A stretch of DNA of 64,000 bases, from NCBI GenBank assembly GCA_052246295.1, contig JBQQCO010000002.1; one strand, written 5' to 3'. Positions 1-6,774 of the stretch are shown in pieces. The position numbers were made by a program, and so were the translations under genes. Positions within the stretch are counted from its first letter, which is position 1, and each line of letters starts with the position of its first letter. This stretch comes from Piscibacillus sp052246295 (lineage in GTDB: Bacteria; Bacillota; Bacilli; Bacillales; Alkalibacillaceae). A model generated the notes under the pieces. The model searched no databases. It worked only from the letters and a program-made list of their open reading frames with translations, and was not told the origin of the DNA.

Positions 1-1
1 T

Positions 2-175
2 AGTAGCGATGAAAAAGATTTATTTGAAATTCTTAATGGTTATAACATAAGGCATAGTGATTTTAAACAAAAAGATAATTACCCGAGTGAAATTTATTAT
101 GAATGGATGTTCTATCTTTTGCTTTCAAGTGTTAATGCTTATTACAAAATTCGTAATTACTATAAAGATAACTAA
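2..175 (+). CDS. 3' end of an unidentified gene (partial)
   Basis: An open frame enters from the left edge and ends with TAA at 173-175, giving the last 57 residues of a protein. The tail is rich in aromatic and charged residues (EIYYEWMFYLLL, then NAYYKIRNYYKDN). An N-x-RH stretch (NGYNIRHSD) recalls the R..H pair of HEPN-type domains, but that is a weak resemblance. The stop is 19 bp before the next start, so the two genes are probably cotranscribed. I do not recognise the protein. Confidence 0.6.
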   Translation, partial: SSDEKDLFEILNGYNIRHSDFKQKDNYPSEIYYEWMFYLLLSSVNAYYKIRNYYKDN

Positions 176-194
176 ATTTGAAAGGGGAATAATA

Positions 195-494
195 ATGAAT
201 AGAAAAAAGTTAATTTACAGTATTCTAAAGGAACTTGAACAAGGTAACGAACCAAAACGTGAAAATTACGAACTGGAACTAGAACAGTGGGGTGAAATAG
301 CTGAACTAATAAAAAATGAAGGTTATGTTACAGAAATTACTATTACACGTGGTGGACAAGGTAACAAAGTGTTAATAGTAATGTTTAAACAATCTAAACT
401 GACAATGAAAGGTATAGAGTTTTTAGAAGAAAATAACGGTTGGGCAAAGACTTATAAAGGTTTAAAGGAAATTCGTGATTGGATTAGATTATAG
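195..494 (+). CDS. YjcQ-like small phage/element protein
   Basis: 99 residues. The ATG at 195 follows a good ribosome binding site (AAAGGGGA); the open frame reaches back to 57, but that part overlaps the preceding coding frame. The protein looks like a winged-helix: a basic start (MNRKKLIYSILKELEQG), a middle helix (WGEIAELIKNEGYV), a strand pair (VTEITITRGG, KVLIVMF) and a closing helix (LTMKGIEFLEEN). This layout is typical of YjcQ-family proteins in Bacillus phages and integrative elements. No biochemical function is established that I know of. The next gene follows after 15 bp. Confidence 0.65.
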   Translation: MNRKKLIYSILKELEQGNEPKRENYELELEQWGEIAELIKNEGYVTEITITRGGQGNKVLIVMFKQSKLTMKGIEFLEENNGWAKTYKGLKEIRDWIRL

Positions 495-509
495 AACAGG
501 TGATATATC

Positions 510-974
510 ATGGATGAAAAGTTTAAAAAACAGATTGAATCAATAGGAAGTAAACTAATTAAAGAAAATGAACTAGCCAGAGAAAGATTGAATCTTCATG
601 ATAGTACTTATAAATCTTTAGAACACGCAAATAAAGTACTAGATAAATATAATTCAGAAAGGATTGCTAAGGAACAAGCTAGAGAACAAAGGGAAATTCA
701 GTTAAATCAAATGATAGAACAAATAGCTGATAATACTGCATTTTTACCTGAAATGGTAGGGTTAATTAGGAAGAACAATGAACTAAATGAAGAAATGCTA
801 GATTTGTATAAAGAAATGATGAATGTGATGAAAGCCGAAAGCAAAGAAGAAGCAGAAAACATGGTAATGGATGTAGTTGAAAAAGCTAAAAATACAAATG
901 ATTCATTAAATGCTATGTCAAATTTAATGAACTATGGCAGAGTACTTATTAAACTTATGTTTCCTGAAAGTTGA
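510..974 (+). CDS. coiled-coil protein of unknown function
   Basis: 154 residues, ATG preceded by ACAGGTGAT. Long heptad-like helices fill residues about 5-75, for instance ERIAKEQAREQREIQLNQMI, and again 85-130, ending in a more hydrophobic tail (SNLMNYGRVLIKLMF). There is no clear membrane segment and no catalytic motif. It is the last gene of the 2-974 run and is followed by a strong hairpin terminator. The family is not recognised; a structural or oligomerising role is only a guess. Confidence 0.55.
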   Translation: MDEKFKKQIESIGSKLIKENELARERLNLHDSTYKSLEHANKVLDKYNSERIAKEQAREQREIQLNQMIEQIADNTAFLPEMVGLIRKNNELNEEMLDLYKEMMNVMKAESKEEAENMVMDVVEKAKNTNDSLNAMSNLMNYGRVLIKLMFPES

Positions 975-998
975 ATATTAATATTAAACAAAAAAAAT

Positions 999-1060
999 CC
1001 CACTGACTATTAGAAATCTTCTAGCTAAAAAGATAACTAATAACCAGTGGGTTTTCTTTA
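999..1060 (+). terminator. hairpin terminator after the 195-974 genes
   Basis: CCCACTGACTATTAG (999-1013) pairs with CTAATAACCAGTGGG (1037-1051) with two mismatches, followed by TTTTCTTTA. The long loop could hold a second small stem. Confidence 0.75.
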
Positions 1061-1167
1061 TTCATCCGAACAAATAAGGTATATACCAACTTAAGATATT
1101 ATAACTACTTCAGAAGCAAGTTGAAAGGGAATTAATATGTCATGAATAAAATAAGGGAATCCCTTAA

Positions 1168-1185
1168 TTATAGGGGTGTGAGAAC
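1168..1185 (+). repeat. leader-like motif, copy 1
   Basis: TTATAGGGGTGTGAGAA is nearly identical to 2208-2226 upstream of the replication-type gene (one base differs over the first 17). Here it precedes only a 10-codon frame (GTG at 1178) running into the 3' end of the opposing sigma gene. It could be a regulatory site or a leftover translation-initiation cassette. Confidence 0.45.
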
Positions 1186-1194
1186 AACTAAAAG

Positions 1195-1923
1195 TCAAAC
1201 ATATTTATAAACATTTTTAAATTTTTCTCTAACTTTATCTATTAACCTTTTAGCTTGTGTTCTGTGCTTCAGGTTCAATTTCTTCCTTATATCATCAAGT
1301 GTTACTTTCTCAATATTATCAGCTTCTACATAAACCATAAAAGCTTCATATTCTTCTTGTGTTAATGTTTTTACTGTTTCATGAAGTAATTCCTTTAAAA
1401 GAATATTTTGTTCCATATTTGAAGCATCAGGTACTTCATATAAGGAATCTGATAATGATGTTGCCATATGTATTGGTTTAGTGTTTCTATCGGAAGTTAA
1501 ACCTTCCAATCTTAAAAAATCAATACATGCATTTTTAAGGTGATTCTGTAAAAGTGGGTATAACCAGTAATTTAGCTGATATTTATAATTGCTTATAACC
1601 TTCCAAGCTTTGATGTAACAAGCAGATAAAAAATCTTCAAAAGTTACACGTGAATTATGTTTGTTCTGCTTATAAAAACCTGAAGCAACTTTATTTATCA
1701 GTAAATACGCTGGAACATCTTCAGCATCTTCTTCAGGTTCTTTAGTTAGTAAATCATTTAATGTTAATTTCTTATTAAAGTGGTAGTCAATAAATTGTTG
1801 TTCAAGTTTTACAATTGCATCTATGTTTTTTGAAAAGCGAATATATTGATATTTGTTGTTGTAATTTGCTTGAACAACTTCTTCAAAACTATTAATTCGT
1901 TTATATAGATTCTCACTAGCCAT
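1195..1923 (-). CDS. RNA polymerase sigma-70-type factor carried by the element
   Basis: 242 residues, ATG preceded on the minus strand by AAAGGAAGG. Residues about 95-140 (FEDFLSACYIKAWKVISNYK, then LKNACIDFLR) match a sigma region-2 core-binding helix. Residues about 185-235 (LTQEEYEAFMVYV, LDDIRKKLNLKHRTQAKRLI) match a region-4 helix-turn-helix. The region between is short, as in ECF-like or phage-encoded sigma factors. The gene runs opposite to everything around it and diverges from the replication-type gene at 2263. I infer that it directs RNA polymerase to element promoters, but no target promoter can be assigned from sequence alone. Confidence 0.75.
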   Translation of the reverse strand: MASENLYKRINSFEEVVQANYNNKYQYIRFSKNIDAIVKLEQQFIDYHFNKKLTLNDLLTKEPEEDAEDVPAYLLINKVASGFYKQNKHNSRVTFEDFLSACYIKAWKVISNYKYQLNYWLYPLLQNHLKNACIDFLRLEGLTSDRNTKPIHMATSLSDSLYEVPDASNMEQNILLKELLHETVKTLTQEEYEAFMVYVEADNIEKVTLDDIRKKLNLKHRTQAKRLIDKVREKFKNVYKYV

Positions 1924-2139
1924 AAATAAACCTTCCTTTATAATTTTTTCTGTATTCTTGTAACAAACTGTATAAAGTTGTCGTTGTTATATAATGAAAC
2001 ATCATAACGGGGATAAATACTGTACTACACTATAAACACCACCACGCAGAAAAACAGACACTATTAGATGAAGTAAGTTAAGTAAAGAATAAAAGCTTCT
2101 ATGTTATAAGAAAGCATGGTGAAGGTAGTAGATGAAGAA

Positions 2140-2178
2140 CTTCAACATATTGGTGAAAAAATATAAATAATGTTGAAG
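2140..2178. promoter_or_regulatory. inverted repeat in the sigma/replication-gene interval
   Basis: CTTCAACAT (2140-2148) and ATGTTGAAG (2170-2178) form a perfect 9-bp inverted repeat with a 21-bp centre. It sits in the 339-bp divergent space (1924-2262), together with the motif at 2208-2226. A protein binding site or a leader RNA hairpin are both possible. The rest of the space shows no convincing coding frame. Confidence 0.4.
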
Positions 2179-2207
2179 CTTTCAGTCTGAAATTGCACCA
2201 TCCAATG

Positions 2208-2226
2208 TTATAGGGGTGTAAGAAAC
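2208..2226 (+). repeat. leader-like motif, copy 2
   Basis: TTATAGGGGTGTAAGAAAC, the near-copy of 1168-1185. AGGGGTG followed by GTG-TAA makes a start codon directly followed by a stop. It lies 37 bp upstream of the ATG at 2263. Confidence 0.45.
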
Positions 2227-2262
2227 TTTCAGCAAAAATATAAAACAAAGGATGGATGTAAG

Positions 2263-3045
2263 ATGAAAAATTTACAGATGAAAATGGAAGAAGTTTTGAA
2301 GAAGGATTTAAACAAAACACAATTTAAAGTTCTTCAGGTGTTCTGTGAAAATGTAGATAGTGAAGGAAACTATGTTACAAAACAAAAAGAACTTGCTGAA
2401 GATGTAGGTGTAAGTTCACGTACTATCATTAATGCTATTAAACGTTTAATGGAATATGAAATAAATGGCGAACCTATTATTACAAGAAAAGCAGTTCAAG
2501 GTACAGTAGGAAATCCATTTATTTATACTGTGAATGGTGAAGTCATAAAGGCATTAGGTGAAAATGAAAGTGAAGATAATGGTGAAGATGATGGTGAAGC
2601 GATTAATTTTAAAGATTTAAGTACTGCACAAGATATAATTGCATATTTCAGCAGTAAATATCACCAACATTACAATCAATCTTATAATGCAAGTAATCAG
2701 GATTTAACTACTGCTGGAAAAGTTCTTTATAAACATAGTTCAACAGATATTAAAACTATGATTGATACCTTAATTAGTAAATATGATTTAAGGTGGAAAA
2801 CAGATAAATACCCAAGACCAACAATATTTAATCTTATTAATTGGGTAGGTAATCAGGCATTAGATGTTGGTAGGGAAGATGAACAATTAAAGATAGAATC
2901 ACAAAAGGCACATGCTGAATCTAAAGCAGTGAACAGAAGAACTTTAATTCATTTTGGGATTCATCCTGATACACATGAACATATAGCAGATTACAATCCA
3001 ACAAGAAATAGTATTGAACAACTATTTGAAGAAGCAAAATATTAA
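2263..3045 (+). CDS. winged-helix replication-initiator-like protein
   Basis: 260 residues, ATG at 2263 after GGATGGATGTAAG. Residues about 10-70 form a winged helix-turn-helix (FKVLQVFCENVDSEGN, TKQKELAEDVGVSSRTIINA, then RLMEY). An acidic linker follows (about 97-113, ESEDNGEDDGE). The second half (TAQDIIAYFSSKYHQHYN to FNLINWVGNQAL) resembles the C-terminal domain of phage and plasmid replication proteins of the DnaD/replisome-organiser type. The adjacent repeat-rich 1.67-kb non-coding region suits a cognate origin. Function is inferred from architecture and context; a transcription factor is the main alternative. Confidence 0.55.
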   Translation: MKNLQMKMEEVLKKDLNKTQFKVLQVFCENVDSEGNYVTKQKELAEDVGVSSRTIINAIKRLMEYEINGEPIITRKAVQGTVGNPFIYTVNGEVIKALGENESEDNGEDDGEAINFKDLSTAQDIIAYFSSKYHQHYNQSYNASNQDLTTAGKVLYKHSSTDIKTMIDTLISKYDLRWKTDKYPRPTIFNLINWVGNQALDVGREDEQLKIESQKAHAESKAVNRRTLIHFGIHPDTHEHIADYNPTRNSIEQLFEEAKY

Positions 3046-3053
3046 TGTAAAAG

Positions 3054-3105
3054 AACTGGTGTTATTAGTGAACTATTTGTCATTGATAGCACCAGTTTTA
3101 TATAT
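3054..3105 (+). terminator. terminator after the replication-type gene
   Basis: AACTGGTGTTAT (3054-3065) pairs with ATAGCACCAGTT (3086-3097), followed by TTTATATATTG. The T-run is weak. Confidence 0.6.
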
Positions 3106-3387
3106 TGAGTAAATTAAAATGTGTAGTAAGTAAGACAAAATCAGTTTATATAATTTAAAGTTTTTATCACTACTAAATATTGTTGTATCAGTTATTACAG
3201 TGAAATCAGGGTTTTAAACTAATAGTTCTTTTGTGAAATGTTCTAGTTTAATAGTGGTTAAATAAGCAGTTTCTAATACATGAAACGAATCTGCTGGAAG
3301 GAAAGGGAATTTAATTGAGAATGTTTTTCAATTAGTTAGTTCAGGTTCTTAATCTTTTATTGAAAATTATTATTCAAGTACTTAATC

Positions 3388-3620
3388 AAAACTGTATATA
3401 TTATTCATTTTAAAACTTTTTCACAAACTTTTTAGATGCATAAATAAACTAGCTTGAACCGTTGGCATACAAGGGATTAAAGAATTTACACAATGAAACT
3501 GTATATTTTATGAATATCAGCTTGTTTGTGAAATCCTATTATATCAGGGGTTTTGACGTTTTGTAAGTAAACATATGTTTTTATTATGTAAACTTGAATG
3601 TATAAAAAACTGCATATTCC
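3388..3620 (+). repeat. dispersed AAACTG(T/C)ATAT repeats
   Basis: Similar words occur at 3388-3408 (AAACTGTATATATTATTCAT), 3496-3515 (AAACTGTATATTTTATGAAT) and 3607-3622 (AAACTGCATATTCCAT). A related AAACTGTATAA lies at 1965-1975 upstream of the sigma gene. Spacing is about 110 bp. They could be binding sites for an element regulator. Confidence 0.4.
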
Positions 3621-3674
3621 ATTAGGAAACACGATATTTTAATAGGTGAATCAGGTTAATTTATAGCTGGTTTT

Positions 3675-3723
3675 TTCGTGTTCCCTTACTGCTGGAATCT
3701 TTTTAATTATTCGTGTTCCCTTA
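3675..3723 (+). repeat. 14-bp direct repeat with an inverted partner
   Basis: TTCGTGTTCCCTTA occurs at 3675-3688 and 3710-3723. The inverted partner GGAAACACGA lies at 3625-3634, so a stem with a 40-base loop is possible. The words are exact and only 35 bp apart. Confidence 0.5.
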
Positions 3724-3768
3724 TCCTGATTTTATTCTGGGATAGGGGGTTAATTTAAAAAACATATA

Positions 3769-3992
3769 GGGGGGGTACTATATAGCAATTTTAAAAGGGA
3801 TAGGGGTATGTTTTAAAAGCTTACTAGGGTTTTACATCCTGAAGCTATTTTAAAAGCAAATAGGGGGTACTATGTAACGATTTAGAAGGGGTGCTATATA
3901 AAGTTTATATGTGGACTGTGTGAAGCTTATATATTCTGATAGCACATGATACAGTTTTATTTTTAAATGTGGGGGTACTGTGTGATTTTGTG
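3769..3992 (+). repeat. degenerate iteron-like array with G-run heads
   Basis: Four units share GGGG(G)TRCTRTRTRR: GGGGTACTATATAG (3772-3785), GGGGGTACTATGTAA (3863-3877), GGGGTGCTATATAA (3888-3901) and GGGGGTACTGTGTGA (3971-3985). Each continues with a T-rich stretch, and three end near another G-run. In all four, the G-run is followed at Shine-Dalgarno spacing by ATA/ATG/GTG and immediately by a stop codon. Related G-runs lie at 3745-3749 and 3803-3806. Replication iterons and orphan start-stop minigenes are both conceivable. Confidence 0.5.
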
Positions 3993-4146
3993 AAGGTGCT
4001 GAAGCTTTTCTTTTTTGTTGGTGCTGGTAGTACATACTAGCATCTATCTATCATTCAATCATTTAATTAAAGTTCTTTTGTTTTGTTGTTTTGTTGCTGA
4101 TTGATAAAGATTGAAGAACTTGAAAGATAATATTCAAAAATCGTTA

Positions 4147-4175
4147 AGGGTGGCATATGGGGGATGGGGGATAGG
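4147..4175 (+). other. clustered G-runs, possible G-quadruplex
   Basis: Within 29 bases there are runs of 3, 2, 5, 5 and 2 G (4148-4150, 4152-4153, 4159-4163, 4166-4170, 4174-4175), in an AT-rich setting. Only three runs have three or more G, so a four-tract quadruplex would need two-layer stacking or splitting of a five-G run. Confidence 0.35.
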
Positions 4176-4428
4176 TGCTATCTTATCTTGCACTTATACA
4201 ATACACGCTATATTTTTAAGCACCTAACTTTTAGAATCCAGAATCTAACTGAATAGCTTCAGGGGTACATAAGAATTTCACTATTTCTAATTATTGAAAA
4301 TCGCTTTTAATAAATACCGAAAATTTCTTAAGCTTAAATATTTTACTGACAATAGGTTCTAATAAAACATTAAAAATCCTTCGTATAACGTCTTACTTTT
4401 AGCATAGTTCATGCAATATATAAGTGAG

Positions 4429-4470
4429 AAAGCTTTAACTAATTTTGTGGCATAGGTTAGTTAAGCTTTT
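4429..4470. repeat. inverted repeat
   Basis: AAAGCTTTAACTAA (4429-4442) is opposed by TTAGTTAAGCTTTT (4457-4470), with one imperfection and a 14-bp centre. It may be an RNA hairpin or a protein site. Confidence 0.5.
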
Positions 4471-4631
4471 AACTAGTTCCAATAATAATATTACATTTTG
4501 CTTAATCATGTATTGGTTGAAGGTGTTCATTGTTTCATTTTAAAACTTTTTTGATGTTGTTTTTTCTATTGTGATTGTGCTTATCAAAGGCACTGAATGA
4601 AAGATGTTTGAAAATAGGATAGTTAATCCTT

Positions 4632-4664
4632 GCAGGGTGCTTCTTTTAGCATCCTGCTTTTTTA
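4632..4664 (+). terminator. terminator upstream of the XRE gene
   Basis: GCAGGGTGCT (4632-4641) pairs with AGCATCCTGC (4648-4657) and is followed by TTTTTTA. A transcript therefore ends here, coming from the otherwise non-coding region and implying an upstream promoter. A non-coding RNA is possible. Confidence 0.75.
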
Positions 4665-4716
4665 TTTACGTATTAAGCATGAAAAATGCTATTAGATAAA
4701 AGGAAGGTGTTTAAGG

Positions 4717-4932
4717 TTGAATCAAAACACGTTAAAACTTGCTAGGGTTCTAGTGGGGTTTAGTCAATTAGAACTGGCTGAAAAGCTGGGAATTAATCAA
4801 GCGACTTTATCACGCTATGAACAAGGGAAGTTAAATATTTCATCAGAAATCAAAACTAAACTAATTCAGGTACTGGCTGAACATGGTTTAGGACAAGAAG
4901 ATATTTATTTATTAGGGGATTTAAAACGGTAG
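4717..4932 (+). CDS. XRE-family helix-turn-helix regulator
   Basis: 71 residues with a TTG start at 4717 after AAAGGAAGGTG. The whole protein is one Cro/CI-type domain: LKLARVLVGFSQLELAEKLG, recognition helix INQATLSRYEQGK, then an unusual C-terminal tail (LAEHGLGQEDIYLLGD). It is likely the DNA-binding regulator of the 4717-8036 cassette. The next gene starts 17 bp after the stop. It lacks the larger C-terminal domain of phage CI repressors, so it is more probably Cro-like or a plasmid regulator. Confidence 0.85.
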   Translation: MNQNTLKLARVLVGFSQLELAEKLGINQATLSRYEQGKLNISSEIKTKLIQVLAEHGLGQEDIYLLGDLKR

Positions 4933-4949
4933 AAATCTAAAGGGGTGTT

Positions 4950-5354
4950 ATGTTGAATATTAATAATCAATTAACAGAATTAGAAGAACTTCAGGATAAT
5001 TTAAACACGGTTAATAAGAAAGTGTTACTTAATCAGGTTCGTTATATCTATAATCATTTTGTAGATAATGGATTAACCTATTATGTAGGATTCGTTAATC
5101 CTAAAGAAAAAGACCACATAGTAACATACACGCATAGGGCAAAACAGAATAAAAACAAGGTTCTAGCTGATTTAGAAGATATTGAAATAGAACTGAAGAA
5201 AGCTAGAAACTATACAGATTATAACAACATTAACAGAATCATTAATAAGCTGATTAGAACTAGATTCTATCTGAATGATACTAAAAAATATATAAGCAAG
5301 TTTAGACCACTTTTTAATAATATGAAAATCCAGCATGAAGCTATTGAAGTATAA
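4950..5354 (+). CDS. helical protein of unknown function
   Basis: 134 residues, ATG at 4950 behind AAAGGGGTGTT. It is strongly helical with likely coiled-coil stretches at about 5-35 (LTELEELQDNLNTVNKKVLL) and 65-115 (LADLEDIEIELKKARNYTDY), and a basic C-terminal part. No motif or membrane segment is visible. It lies 17 bp after the XRE gene and 22 bp before the HTH gene, and shares their initiation sequence. Family not recognised. Confidence 0.6.
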   Translation: MLNINNQLTELEELQDNLNTVNKKVLLNQVRYIYNHFVDNGLTYYVGFVNPKEKDHIVTYTHRAKQNKNKVLADLEDIEIELKKARNYTDYNNINRIINKLIRTRFYLNDTKKYISKFRPLFNNMKIQHEAIEV

Positions 5355-5376
5355 GAATTTAAAGGGGTGTTAGATA

Positions 5377-5880
5377 ATGGCTGAAATTGATGAAAGAATA
5401 GAAAAGATTGAACCTGATTCAAGCTTAAAAGAAAGACAAATCAGACTGGCAAAAGCTTTTGTAAAAGATACTCATGAATTGGGTTTAGGTGTTACAGACT
5501 TCACCAAAAAATATAATGTTAGTACTAAAACATGGTATGAATGGCTAAAGAATCCAAAGTTTGAACGCTATATAAACGATTTAAAAGGACACATTATTTC
5601 AGATGATGAAAAGGAAGCTTACCACATAGTTAAAAAGAAAATCATGGCAAACGCTACAAAAAGGGATGCTTCACCAAAAGAAATTGAACAGTTTTTAGAT
5701 ACTTTTGAATATGTTGTACAAGCTGAAAAAATGGAAGCTATGAAGAAGCTGGGGATTAATCCTGATACTAACAACAGTTCAGATGCTAGAACACTAGAAC
5801 AAAAGAAACTAGGTTTACTAGATAGATTAAAACCAGCAGAACCACAAGAAGAAACTGAAGAACTAGAAGGGAATGAATAG
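5377..5880 (+). CDS. phBC6A51-like helix-turn-helix protein (small-terminase or transposase-HTH type)
   Basis: 167 residues, ATG at 5377 after AAAGGGGTGTTAGAT. Residues about 18-75 (LKERQIRLAKAFVKDTHELG, VTDFTKKYNVSTKTWYEWLK, then FERYINDLKG) match the homeodomain-like HTH found in phage protein phBC6A51 and in some small terminase subunits. The C-terminal part is acidic (residues 150-167, EETEELEGNE). In phages such proteins recognise DNA for packaging or regulation, but no large terminase subunit is visible here. It may act in a satellite or plasmid setting. The role is inferred. Confidence 0.65.
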   Translation: MAEIDERIEKIEPDSSLKERQIRLAKAFVKDTHELGLGVTDFTKKYNVSTKTWYEWLKNPKFERYINDLKGHIISDDEKEAYHIVKKKIMANATKRDASPKEIEQFLDTFEYVVQAEKMEAMKKLGINPDTNNSSDARTLEQKKLGLLDRLKPAEPQEETEELEGNE

Positions 5881-5883
5881 ATA

Positions 5884-6039
5884 ATGAAATTAAGTATATA
5901 TCAGGATTTAGTGGAAGGTTCAAAACAACTTGAACAAGAACGGATAGAACGTGAAAAGAAACAAAAGGCATGGCAAGAAGAACAATTAGAAGCACAAAAG
6001 AAAGAACTAGCAGAAAGACAAAAAGGGATGAATCAATAA
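5884..6039 (+). CDS. 51-residue coiled-coil peptide
   Basis: A short frame starting with ATG at 5884, 3 bp after the previous stop, and ending TAA at 6037-6039. The product begins MKLSIYQDLVEGSKQLEQER and continues as one highly charged helix rich in E, K and Q. Its stop overlaps the ATG of the next gene (TAATG at 6037-6041), the usual sign of translational coupling. AGGGATG inside its end serves as the next ribosome binding site. The tight packing on both sides supports its being real. Function unknown. Confidence 0.6.
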   Translation: MKLSIYQDLVEGSKQLEQERIEREKKQKAWQEEQLEAQKKELAERQKGMNQ

Positions 6040-6701
6040 TGACTACAAAACCATTAGAACAAGTTAATGAAATTTTAGAACAAGCAGAATCAATCAAGGA
6101 ACGCTTCAGGCAATCTGAAGAAAACGCAAAACAACAAGCTGAAAAACTGAAAGAAGAACTTCAGGAACTTCAGGCAGAACAGAAAGAAATTTACAGTATG
6201 TTTGTACTGGATGAAGTGGAAGCTTCAGCTTTTAATGATTCTAGGGAAAAGGTAGAAGCTAAACAGAAGGAATTACAAACGGTTCAAAGCAAGATTAATA
6301 ATATTAGTGATATGATGCAGTATGAATTAGAAAAGCTTTATAACAAATATGAACAGACTGTAAAACAAGATTTTAACACTGAAAAACATCAGGCAAGAAA
6401 AGATTCTAAACAGAAAGTAATGGAAGCTAAACATAAGTTCTTGTCTGAAATCGTAGAAATAGCAAAAGATGATTTTGAATTTTATAAAGCCGAACGTCAT
6501 ATAACTGACTTGCAGATTGAAGCTGGGTTGAAAAAAGGTAGAAATTACAATGATTTTATACCACCTTACATCCTATGGTTTTCACATGAAGAAGGAAGCG
6601 AACAAGATATAGGAAATGGCGAACTTTTCAATACTTACAAAAGACGTAAAATGAATCCTTCTTTTGAAGTGAATTATAACAAGATGAAAAAAGAAGAATA
6701 A
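6039..6701 (+). CDS. long coiled-coil protein of unknown function
   Basis: 220 residues starting MTTKPLEQVNEILEQAESIK at 6039; the frame is open further upstream but the TAATG overlap with the 51-residue gene fixes the start. Residues about 5-65 and 75-150 are near-continuous heptads (AKQQAEKLKEELQELQAEQK). A smaller globular end follows (LKKGRNYNDFIPPYILWFSH, residues about 165-195). There are no transmembrane or enzyme motifs. It could be a scaffold-like or DNA-associated protein, but the family is not recognised. Confidence 0.65.
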   Translation: MTTKPLEQVNEILEQAESIKERFRQSEENAKQQAEKLKEELQELQAEQKEIYSMFVLDEVEASAFNDSREKVEAKQKELQTVQSKINNISDMMQYELEKLYNKYEQTVKQDFNTEKHQARKDSKQKVMEAKHKFLSEIVEIAKDDFEFYKAERHITDLQIEAGLKKGRNYNDFIPPYILWFSHEEGSEQDIGNGELFNTYKRRKMNPSFEVNYNKMKKEE

Positions 6702-6712
6702 AAACCAGTCTG

Positions 6713-6769
6713 AAACCACCTTTTAAATTGTTGAAGGATTGAAAGAACAAACACAAAAAGGGTGGTTTT
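6713..6769 (+). promoter_or_regulatory. hairpin that would bury the next ribosome binding site
   Basis: AAACCACCTTTT (6713-6724) is complementary to AAAAGGGTGGTTT (6756-6768) with one bulged G. The right arm contains the GGGTGG that precedes the ATG at 6775. The structure could sequester the initiation site, or act as a weak terminator because TTTTAG follows. Confidence 0.45.
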
Positions 6770-6774
6770 AGATT

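Larger units (their letters stand above)
3404..4551 (+). repeat. 18-bp direct repeat bracketing the non-coding core
   Basis: TTCATTTTAAAACTTTTT occurs exactly at 3404-3421 and again at 4534-4551, spanning 1.15 kb. The sequence is AT-rich, which raises the chance level, but the two copies bracket the region with the G-run repeats. Confidence 0.45.
3046..4716. other. 1.67-kb non-coding, repeat-rich region (candidate replication origin)
   Basis: No convincing coding frame on either strand. The left half is very AT-rich and has dispersed AAACTGTATAT-like words. The middle (3740-4175) is crossed by runs of four to seven G on the plus strand. The right part holds inverted repeats (4172/4219, 4429/4457) and a terminator. 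Position directly downstream of a replication-type gene, AT-richness and iteron-like repeats are what an origin usually shows. No function is proven. Confidence 0.5.

Noticed and set aside
57..194. Upstream extension of the YjcQ-like gene
   Set aside because: This part overlaps a better frame ending at 175, has no initiation site, and the ATG at 195 has AAAGGGGA.
2099..2320. Minus-strand frame overlapping the start of the replication-type gene
   Set aside because: Shadow of the plus-strand gene and leader, without a ribosome binding site.
3850..4035. Minus-strand frame of 61 codons inside the G-run repeats
   Set aside because: No ribosome binding site; composition follows the repeats.
5786..6097. 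Hydrophobic minus-strand frame
   Set aside because: It is the complement of Gln/Glu/Lys-rich coiled-coil codons, which always look like Leu/Val-rich membrane protein on the other strand.
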